In this document: one piece after another, positions 53,760 through 60,755 of the stretch | Numbering within the stretch: position 1 is the stretch's first letter | How the letters are laid out: each line of letters begins with the position of its first letter | Origin: Paenibacillus ottowii | GTDB taxonomy: Bacteria; Bacillota; Bacilli; Paenibacillales; Paenibacillaceae | Length of the DNA stretch: 64,000 nucleotides | NCBI RefSeq assembly: GCF_006874425.1 | Contig: NZ_VIJZ01000004.1 | Location: forward strand, 434,001 to 498,000 | Direction: 5' to 3' | Notes under the pieces: generated by a model | The model's database searches: none | What the model was told of the DNA's origin: nothing | Seen by the model: the letters and a program-made list of their open reading frames with translations, nothing else | Program-made: the position numbers and the translations under genes

Positions 53760-54596
53760 ATGAATCCACTGCTGTCCCTGCTTCCCACGAGCAAGAAAAA
53801 GGGATTGAATGCAAGGCTGACTCAGCAATTTGCTTACATAAGCTCTCAGACAGGCGATCAGCCTTTATCATCTCATCACAGTCGTTTTATGTGTCGTTAT
53901 GGCTATGGAAGGTCTGCTGAATCTGCCAGTATGGGGGAAAGCGGACAGGATTTTGCCGCTGTACGTATTCATAAATCTGTCTGCTGTTTTGTCTTGTGTG
54001 ATGGTGTCGGGCTCAGTTACCGAGGAGATTTTGCCGCCCGCTATCTGGGTTCTTCTTTACTGAATTGGTTGGAACAGAGGCAGGATCTGTCTGCTGAGCA
54101 ATTGAAGAAGTATCTTGAACGTCTGGCAGGTGCAGCTACAGAGGAGCTGGATCGGCAGCCTCTGGATCATGAATCAGGCTTAATGCGTTCAGTATTGGAA
54201 GATAAACGTCGTCAGGGAAGCCAATCCATGTATATTTGCGGTAAAATCGAACTACCGAAACGAGGTACCCGAGGGCGTCTCCGACTTGCCTGGCAAGGGG
54301 ATTCGCGTTTGCGGTTGTGGAACGGTGCGGAAGAAATCAGCGAGCTGTTCGATCATACCTTCTCTACCGCGGAGCGCTGGTCTACTAGCCGTGGACCGAT
54401 CGGAGGGAAGCCGCATTGGTACGAAAGGAGCATACCCGCCGATATGCCGATGAGATTACAAGTCTATACGGACGGTTTGTCCGATTTAGATCCTATTCGC
54501 GAGCCTGTCCCTGATGAGCAGATACAGGTATTGCTGGATGCGTCTCATACCGGAGGACTTGATGACGATGCTGCATTTATTGAACTGCAGTGGTAA
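53760..54596 (+). CDS. PP2C-type protein phosphatase
   Basis: A 278-residue Mn/Mg-dependent phosphatase. PP2C motifs in order: GQDFAAVRI, CDGVGLSYRGDFAARYL (D81 at the metal centre), WQGDSRLRLW, YTDGLSD (about 235) and GLDDDAAFIEL at the end. It should reverse phosphorylation by the kinase encoded two genes upstream. AAGGAGG precedes the ATG, 17 bases after the VWA gene, so the two are coupled. It is the last gene of the locus; a terminator follows. Confidence 0.9.
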   Translation: MNPLLSLLPTSKKKGLNARLTQQFAYISSQTGDQPLSSHHSRFMCRYGYGRSAESASMGESGQDFAAVRIHKSVCCFVLCDGVGLSYRGDFAARYLGSSLLNWLEQRQDLSAEQLKKYLERLAGAATEELDRQPLDHESGLMRSVLEDKRRQGSQSMYICGKIELPKRGTRGRLRLAWQGDSRLRLWNGAEEISELFDHTFSTAERWSTSRGPIGGKPHWYERSIPADMPMRLQVYTDGLSDLDPIREPVPDEQIQVLLDASHTGGLDDDAAFIELQW

Positions 54597-54606
54597 ATGA
54601 ATAAGC

Positions 54607-54653
54607 AAAAGGACGTACGCATCCATATTGATGGTTGTAGGACGTCCTTTTTT
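54607..54653 (+). terminator. Terminator closing the Esx locus
   Basis: AAAAGGACGT pairs with ACGTCCTTTT, with an inner ATCCAT/ATGGT hairpin and a T-run. Confidence 0.85.
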
Positions 54654-54858
54654 GATGAATACACATAAGTCTACGAATAGGTAAGATATTACGGAATGTA
54701 ATGAGAAGAGAAGAAAAGATGCACGAAGGCATGAAATATTCGATCTTTTCCTGAATTTCGCAAAGGAATAACAAAAAATGCGCAAAAATGGTGATTATAA
54801 AGTATACCCTTTTGGGTAATCTTGTGATTATACAGATTATTGAAAGGGAGCGATACAT

Positions 54859-55668
54859 ATGAGCTACACATATACAGGAGGCGCGCGCTTTGAAGGCAAA
54901 ACTGCTCTAATTACGGGGGCTGGTTCTGGCATTGGCAAGGCAACGGCTATTCAAATGGCTAGAGAAGGAGCAAATGTCGCTCTTTTTGACGTAAGTAATG
55001 ATCGTATTTTGGAGACAGAAAGAGAAATTAATGCCATACGTGAAGGGGCAGCCCGGGCTTTTGATGTGGACATTGCCGATCCGGTACGTGTGGAAAAAGC
55101 AGTTCTGGAAGCGGTTGAATTGTTTGGCGGGCTGCATATCATTTTTGCCAATGCGGGGATTAACGGGGTTGTTGCACCGATCGAGGAGTTGAGCATTGAG
55201 GATTGGCGGCAAACTTTGTCAACGAATCTGGAGGGCACCTTTCTGACGGTGAAGTATACAATACCGCATTTGAAAAAGAACGGTGGCGGCAGCATTATCA
55301 TTACCAGCTCGATTAATGGAAATCAGCGCTTTACCAGCTTTGGGATGTCCGCCTACAGCACATCAAAGGCAGGTCAAACCGGTTTTGCTAAAATGGCAGC
55401 CCTAGAGCTGGCTAAGTTCCGTATTCGTGTCAATGTTATTTATCCAGGGGCCATTTCGACGAATATTGATGAAACCACAGAGAAATCGGAAGGGTTAAAG
55501 CGGATCACCATCCCTGTGCAATTTCCCGAAGGAGATCAGCCTTTAGCAGATGGACCGGGACAACCCGAGCAGGTTGCTGATTTGGTGACATTTTTGGCGT
55601 CTGACCATTCGCGTCACATCACTGGCGCACAAATTGTGATTGACGGGGCAGAGTCATTATTGTTTTAG
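54859..55668 (+). CDS. SDR-family oxidoreductase
   Basis: A 269-residue classical short-chain dehydrogenase: TGAGSGIG cofactor motif, NAGING, a serine in ITSSING, YSTSKAG with the YxxxK pair, and a C-terminal DGAESLLF. D in ALFDVSN after the second strand suggests NAD rather than NADP. The substrate is unknown. GAAAGGGAG precedes the ATG. An inverted repeat TACCC-TTTT-GGGTA lies about 40 bases upstream. No linked pathway genes. Confidence 0.85.
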   Translation: MSYTYTGGARFEGKTALITGAGSGIGKATAIQMAREGANVALFDVSNDRILETEREINAIREGAARAFDVDIADPVRVEKAVLEAVELFGGLHIIFANAGINGVVAPIEELSIEDWRQTLSTNLEGTFLTVKYTIPHLKKNGGGSIIITSSINGNQRFTSFGMSAYSTSKAGQTGFAKMAALELAKFRIRVNVIYPGAISTNIDETTEKSEGLKRITIPVQFPEGDQPLADGPGQPEQVADLVTFLASDHSRHITGAQIVIDGAESLLF

Positions 55669-55846
55669 AAAATGGAGCATTCTCTGGGATAGACAGAGGT
55701 TTTGTGGTATCTTAAGTGTATTCTTGCTTACGGTGCGAATGTGAAGCTCACATAAAAACCCCAGATCCTTCGCACCTCGAAATTTGTCGAAGTGCATTTA
55801 TATTCACTTTTATTGTTAGCTGTCAATAGTAGATTCAAGCTTTTTA

Positions 55847-56018
55847 AGCATCGTTTTTTCGAGAATGTATGGAATTGATACCATTAGGGTATTAGTTCCT
55901 TCATTTTCGCTGTCGTCGCACTCTATATGAGTGCGTGAATTTAAAAAATTTCTATTGTTGGTGCCTCCTATCGGATAAGCTGGTTATACTCCATGTGAGT
56001 GCATGGATGATATGAAAC
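55847..56018. CRISPR. Decayed type I-C-like CRISPR remnant
   Basis: At 55915-55946 stands a 32-base element beginning GTCGCACTCTATATGAGTGC and ending TTTAAAA. It is nearly identical, in its first 23 bases, to the type I-C repeat of B. halodurans. A second, more mutated copy starts at 55983, exactly 68 bases later, with ACTCCATGTGAGTGCATGGA and a 4-base insertion before TGAAAC. This leaves a 36-base spacer, the right size for I-C. A third, weaker match ends GGAATTGATAC near 55879. The A/C-rich stretch at 55756-55780 (CCAGATCCTTCGCACC) resembles a leader. No cas genes lie in the window. The rest of the gap 55669-56163 shows no gene. Confidence 0.7.
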
Positions 56019-56163
56019 AGAAGTCTCGTTTCGTGCCCCGCCCAGCAGTAAATAGTGCAAGTTTTTTTTAACGATTTCTTATTCGACAAACTCCCCCTTA
56101 CTTTTATGCAATAATTAACTAACATTACTATGTTGAAGCATAAAATTAACTGGGGAGTTGCTT

Positions 56164-56346
56164 ATGAGAATTACCATGAGTAAGTTTCTAAAACGCTATG
56201 TAACGATTTTATTGAGCTACGCAATAGGTATAGGGTTATTTTACGCTTTAGGATATAAGGTGAGCGCTATAGGAATCTATGCAATTTTGACAGGAATTGT
56301 GATTGGAGAAATAATCAATTTCGCATTATCAAAGCGCGAGAAATGA
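56164..56346 (+). CDS. Small membrane protein
   Basis: A 60-residue protein beginning MRITMSKFLKRYVTILL and ending ALSKREK. It has two hydrophobic helices (about 10-28 and 34-52) with positive ends, giving an inside-inside topology. GGGGAG is seven bases before ATG 56164. A terminator follows at once. No family recognised. Confidence 0.6.
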   Translation: MRITMSKFLKRYVTILLSYAIGIGLFYALGYKVSAIGIYAILTGIVIGEIINFALSKREK

Positions 56347-56353
56347 ACTTATG

Positions 56354-56389
56354 TATCCCTTGATTGCATCAATATCAGGGGATTTTTCT
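56354..56389 (+). terminator. Terminator after the small membrane protein
   Basis: ATCCCTTGAT pairs imperfectly with ATCAGGGGAT, then TTTTTC. Confidence 0.65.
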
Positions 56390-56664
56390 TGTAATTAAAA
56401 GACCCAACATAGTTGCCTCTAGATCATTTACTGGTGGGAATGCACATGGGATATGAATTAGTCATGTCAACTCATTGAACCTTTTACTTGGATCAATCCA
56501 ATCATTTCAGGATGTCGCTCGTCTCACATGATTCAATATGTAAGCTATGCTGAATTTTCACTATAAACATTAGTTGCATCATATATTGGAATATGGTTAA
56601 TTTTGGATAAAAATAGAGAGTGTTTTTTAAAATTATGGAATTTTTATGTGAAGGGTGGTTATGA
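56390..56664. other. Intergenic stretch without a gene
   Basis: About 275 A/T-rich bases between the membrane protein and the receptor pseudogene. I see no convincing frame; it probably once held the receptor promoter. Confidence 0.5.
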
Positions 56665-58059
56665 CTTGAAGCATACACCTACGATTTCAGCGGAGTTTGA
56701 GGATTTCTAAAACAAAATGATATGACGTTGAGTTAATTTGCCGAATATTCAGGGGTTCATCAAAGAACGCTTAGTAATTGGATTACTCAGCATCGTCCTG
56801 TTTCTGTCCAGCAGCTAGACCGGATTACTGCGGCTATGGATTTGCCAGAAGGCTATTTTTACGATCTATACATAGAAAATTATATCATTGAACTTTCTCC
56901 GAATTTTAGGCGAATCGAGCCATTATTGTATCGTTGTGCGGAGCTGGACAAGCTGGATGCAATCCGTCGAATGGTTGGTCATATTATGGACAATCCGCTG
57001 TATGCATCCAGACTATTTGATATTGCAGAAGCATTATTTGAACAGAGAAGACATGCTGCTGCGCTGCTGCTTTATGAGAATGTCGCAGAAGTGGAGAAAT
57101 ATCAGCATTCTGAACGCTTGGCCATCTATCAATATCGTATATTCACGATTCAAGTTGGAGACGATCAGGGCCTTAATCTCAAGGCAGCCACATTATTTGA
57201 ACCCGTCGTGGAACGACTGGATGAAATAGATCAGCTTGATGCCTTAAAGGATTTGGCGAATGTGTATCGTTCTTTGCGCTTATGGGACAGGCTTGATGTG
57301 ATTGCTCACAAAATGAGAGATAAAGCTGAAATCCAATACACATTGGAGCATCAGCAGAAGAAGCGAAACCATGCGCAACTTGAAAAAAAGCTGACTCGTC
57401 CCCTGTTTGTGTATATTACCTATGCCGATTTATTGTGTGCCAGTGTATATGAGGCCAAAGGCGATTATGAGCAGGCATTGGAATATACATACGCCTACGC
57501 TAATTTAGATTGGGTCAAAGAGACGGACGAGGATACCCTGCATTGGCTTGAACTGTTTCAAAATTGGGCGCTATGTAATACTTGCGTTAATAAACTGCTA
57601 TCTGGAGATATAAGTGTACTTCCGGATTATGTTGAATATATTAGCATATCATCAAATACTACTAATGAACTGGTTACTCAATTATTGAATATTATGATGA
57701 CGGCTAACCGATATCAAGTTGATGTGGATGACATACTTGAACAGTTCGAAATGAAGATTGATTCAATTACCCAACAGCAATTATCTGCTGATATGTACAC
57801 TCATCAAGTGGTTCCAGAACAATCAACACGTTTTAAATATGAGCTGGCCAAATATTATTTAAATAAAGCTAATTACTCACTTGGATTTAAACACTTACTA
57901 GACGTGTTATCTAAATCATTAGTCATTAACAAAGAAGCTTTTTTCATTAGTTGCATAAAATTATTTGAGCAGTTCAAACAATTTGCAGACCTTAGATTTT
58001 GTACAAAGTATGAGAGTTTAGTTAGAGAAGGGCGGAAAGAAAGATTGTTTTATTATTAG
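56665..58059 (+). pseudogene. Broken AimR/AloR-like HTH-TPR quorum-sensing receptor
   Basis: A TTG at 56665 after AAGGGTGG opens a frame reading LKHTPTISAEFEDF, which stops at TAA 56707. One frame over, translation continues as LKQNDMTLS, hits TAA 56734-56736, then reads FAEYSGVHQRTLSNWI through the HTH. It then stays open to 58059 (MDLPEGYFYDLYI onwards, about 407 residues of helical repeats, ending RKERLFYY). One frameshift near 56706 and one nonsense codon thus separate the DNA-binding domain from the peptide-sensing repeats. The family resembles AimR (arbitrium) and the AloR receptors known in P. polymyxa. An internal start at ATG 56836 would give an HTH-less repeat protein. Confidence 0.85.
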
Positions 58060-58311
58060 TAGTAATCAATCATTTTTCAATGTTGATTCCAAGCTGAAAA
58101 AATAAATGTATATGGAAAATGCAGAGAAGAATATTGCTGTGCAAGTAAAGCGGTCACTTTTGCCACAGATTTTAACCCACGCCTGACTTTATTCTGGAAA
58201 TACGGAGGGGGTGGCAAAGGGATTAATATCCGACTGTATAGTCAATAATAGTTAGGTTTTTAGTTCAGCTTGTAGGAGTCAGTTGCATTTTAAATAAACA
58301 TAAAACGTCAA
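58060..58311 (+). other. Gap downstream of the receptor, possible peptide-gene relic
   Basis: A frame open from 58087 to TAA 58246-58248 encodes 53 residues ending FWKYGGGGKGINIRLYSQ but has no ATG, GTG or TTG. Receptors of this type normally have a short pheromone gene here. A different frame starts at ATG 58106. It may be the decayed peptide gene; evidence is weak. Confidence 0.35.
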
Positions 58312-58347
58312 AAAGTGCCTCTGGAATACTCCAGAAGCATTTTTTTG
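58312..58347 (+). terminator. Terminator downstream of the receptor region
   Basis: GTGCCTCTGGA pairs with TCCAGAAGCA (two mismatches), then seven T. Confidence 0.75.
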
Positions 58348-58415
58348 TCGAGCAAATTTTCAAAAAATCCAAAAGTTTACGTTTTACATTAGAATATGAC
58401 ACAGAAGGGGGAATC

Positions 58416-58583
58416 ATGCTGATGAATCCAGGTGTGACTTTACTTCGTGTCGAACGGGCCAGAAATAAACTGTACCAAGTGCAGAAAAAGTATGGGTTTT
58501 TAACGCATCCTAAAGTAATTGAACAATCCATGAAACTGGATGAACTATTGAATCAATACCAAACCTGTAAAATGAAATCTTAG
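58416..58583 (+). CDS. Spo0E-like aspartyl-phosphate phosphatase
   Basis: A 55-residue protein. Two short helices carry VERARNKLYQVQKKYG and the signature-like SMKLDELLNQYQ (Spo0E family: S-x-x-LD-x-L(I/L)). Spo0E-like peptides dephosphorylate Spo0A-P and delay sporulation. AAGGGGG lies just before ATG 58416; ATG 58422 is an alternative. The opposite strand has a longer open frame that I reject. Confidence 0.8.
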   Translation: MLMNPGVTLLRVERARNKLYQVQKKYGFLTHPKVIEQSMKLDELLNQYQTCKMKS

Positions 58584-58683
58584 CTAATGTGTGTGCATGA
58601 TGTACTTTAAAGGAAGACGAACTCCAATCTCCAAACTCCAATAAAAATCCTAAATCCTATACTATGAAGAGGTGGTAACGCTG

Positions 58684-58878
58684 TTGAACAAACGGAATCC
58701 TGTAACCCCTTTTGGCTGGAAAATCAAACAAAAGCTAGTTGAAATTCAAATGGATCAGAGAACTTTTTGTGACACCTATCATATTCCTGCTAGCCGCCTG
58801 TCCAATCTCATTCATGGAACACGCAAGGCCAAAAAATATAGAGAACAAGTATGTCAGTTGCTTGGGATCGAAGAATAA
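58684..58878 (+). CDS. Small HTH protein
   Basis: A 64-residue protein beginning MNKRNPVTPFGWKIKQKL. The core reads as an XRE-type helix-turn-helix (MDQRTFCDTYHIPASRLSNL), resembling phage-type repressors without a sensor domain. TTG 58684 follows GAGGTGG by nine bases; GTG 58672 would overlap that RBS. Its target is unknown. Confidence 0.7.
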   Translation: MNKRNPVTPFGWKIKQKLVEIQMDQRTFCDTYHIPASRLSNLIHGTRKAKKYREQVCQLLGIEE

Positions 58879-58999
58879 CCATCACTCTCCTACAGGAATA
58901 CAGGACAACCTCATAATATGTAAGCTACAGTGGCAAAGGACTCCAGGTTTATTTAATATAGATTGTACATAGGATGCTTAATACAAGGAGTGGATGAAA

Positions 59000-59368
59000 A
59001 TGTTCTCTAGAATGGCAGAGCAGAAGATTGCCGAAGCGATGGCCAAAGGGGAGTTTGATCATTTGCCGGGAGCGGGCAAGCCACTGGTGATTGAGGATTT
59101 GTCACATGTTCCAGAAGAGCTGCGGATGTCGTACAAGCTGTTGAAAAATGCAGGTATTATACCGGAAGAGCTTCAGCTGCAAAAGGAATGTGTCCAGCTA
59201 CGTGATTTGCTTCACGCTTGTCATGAGGCAGGAGAGCAACAGCGGATCAGTCGCAGGCTGACTGAAAAATCACTTCGTCTTCGTATACTGCTGGAGGAAA
59301 GAGGGCTGAATACGTCGTCTGTATTTTATGAATATGAGTCTGCTGTGCGTCAGCGACTAGAGGAATAA
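59000..59368 (+). CDS. DUF1992 (DnaJ-homologue) protein
   Basis: A 122-residue protein of family DUF1992: AEQKIAEAMAKGEFDHLPG followed by GKPL and YKLLKNAGIIPEEL are diagnostic. The family is related to the C-terminal part of DNAJC28; bacterial function is unknown. AAGGAGTGG lies nine bases before ATG 59000; ATG 58994 is too close to it. It converges with gluQRS. Confidence 0.88.
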   Translation: MFSRMAEQKIAEAMAKGEFDHLPGAGKPLVIEDLSHVPEELRMSYKLLKNAGIIPEELQLQKECVQLRDLLHACHEAGEQQRISRRLTEKSLRLRILLEERGLNTSSVFYEYESAVRQRLEE

Positions 59369-59380
59369 CAGCGAGAGGAG

Positions 59381-59416
59381 CCAAGGGCAGAATGCCCTTG
59401 CCCGCACATTTTGCTT
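59381..59416. terminator. Hairpin between convergent genes
   Basis: CAAGGGCA-GAA-TGCCCTTG, perfect stem; T-rich tail weak. Confidence 0.45.
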
Positions 59417-59432
59417 ACCGTGCTTTGTCCCA

Positions 59433-60428
59433 TTACCGTTGCAGTGCAGATAATTTCATGAGGCATTGTTTTGTTAGAATGACGGGTTCTTTGGGCAGTT
59501 TGTCCAAATGAAAGCCAGCGATTAAATCCACAGCCTTCACAGGCTCGGGAGTATCCAGTAGCCCGGAAAAGTAGGCGAGCCAGCCAATGACGGCTTCCGG
59601 TGTAACTCCTTGCCGACGCATGGCTCGGAGTGCTACGCCACCATGTCGCTTGGCCAGTCTTCGTCCATCCGGGCCCAGGACAAGGGGAACATGTGCAAAA
59701 CGCGGTGGTTGCAAGCCCAGAGCTTGGTATAACAATAGCTGGCGGGGAGTCGAATCGAGAAGATCATAGCCGCGCAGCACATCGGTCATATGCATATCCG
59801 CATCATCGACGACGACAGCAAGCTGATAGGAAAACATGCCGTCTGCCCGTTTGATGATAAAATCGCCCCCCTCCGCCGCAGCGAAAGAAACATGACCAGC
59901 TACCTGATCATGAAAAGAAATAATAGCATCTGAATGCTGCGGTACTTTAAAACGAAGTGAAGGGAATTTATGCTGTGCTTTAGCCAGAGCGTCTGAAGAG
60001 CTAAGGTTACGACATGCCCCTGAATATGCAGGTCCTTCACCAGACAGTCCGTGCGGAGCATGGGCGGCAGCCATAATGTCTGCCCGACTACAAAAACAAG
60101 GATACAGTAAATCTTGCCCCTGAAGTTTCTCCAATGCAGATTGGAAGCGTTCCAGCCGCTGGCTCTGAGTGTAAGGACCGTAGGGACCGCCAATGTCGGG
60201 TCCTTCGTCCCAATCCAGTCCGATCCAGCGCAAATCCTCCATAATTCCTTGCGCCAATGCGCTGCGAGCTCGTGTCATATCAATATCTTCCATACGCAAA
60301 ATATAGGTTCCGCCCAGGGAACGAACATGCAGCCAGGATAATAAGGCGGTGCGAGCGTTTCCTAAGTGTATCCATCCCGATGGTGTTGGGGCGAATCGTC
60401 CTCTGATGGGTTGGGTCTGTAATTCCAT
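59433..60428 (-). CDS. gluQRS: Glutamyl-Q tRNA(Asp) synthetase
   Basis: A 331-residue truncated glutamyl-tRNA synthetase (no anticodon-binding domain) that glutamylates queuosine-34 of tRNA-Asp. Visible motifs are RFAPTPSGWIHLGNARTALL (HIGH as HLGN), the zinc ligands CFC and YSGAC, and LAKRHGG (KMSKS equivalent). The family is mainly proteobacterial and less common in Firmicutes. The start is ATG 60428; the gene is monocistronic and divergent from the helicase. Confidence 0.93.
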   Translation of the reverse strand: MELQTQPIRGRFAPTPSGWIHLGNARTALLSWLHVRSLGGTYILRMEDIDMTRARSALAQGIMEDLRWIGLDWDEGPDIGGPYGPYTQSQRLERFQSALEKLQGQDLLYPCFCSRADIMAAAHAPHGLSGEGPAYSGACRNLSSSDALAKAQHKFPSLRFKVPQHSDAIISFHDQVAGHVSFAAAEGGDFIIKRADGMFSYQLAVVVDDADMHMTDVLRGYDLLDSTPRQLLLYQALGLQPPRFAHVPLVLGPDGRRLAKRHGGVALRAMRRQGVTPEAVIGWLAYFSGLLDTPEPVKAVDLIAGFHLDKLPKEPVILTKQCLMKLSALQR

Positions 60429-60755
60429 ACGACAGTTACCTCGATTCTATATTCCGTCCTTTAGCCATCCTTATTAACCATATTATAAAACGATCTTGGC
60501 GCGAGTGCATCTCGACAGGTATAGAAACCAGCAACAGAAAGTGTGTATACCTGTGATGACCAGACGGGAAATTTAAATATCTGTATAATAGATTTAGAAG
60601 AATTAGGCACGACAGGTAAGACGAAATCCTGGTACCGGGATCAACGTAACATTTTTTGTTCTTTTTTCAATAATTACAGGTAGTGAAAAATTCACAATAA
60701 CAAAAAAATTCAACCTTAAATTCTACGCCACAAGCGTATCATTGGAGAGATTTCA
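60429..60755. other. Divergent gap with a 9-bp inverted repeat
   Basis: Between gluQRS and hrpB. ACAGGTATA (60515-60523) and TATACCTGT (60546-60554) form a perfect inverted repeat 22 bases apart. A TATAAT is at 60584-60589. No gene seen. Confidence 0.55.

Noticed and set aside
49578..55000. LXG polymorphic toxin and immunity genes in the Esx locus
   Set aside because: None of the proteins has an LXG domain or a recognisable C-terminal toxin domain; the tailed WXG protein is too short.
55847..56018. Functional CRISPR array
   Set aside because: Repeats differ from each other by many bases, there are only two or three, and no cas genes are present; called a relic instead.
58265..58531. 88-codon minus-strand frame
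   Set aside because: Opposite the Spo0E-like gene and a terminator; the short plus-strand gene has RBS and a family signature.
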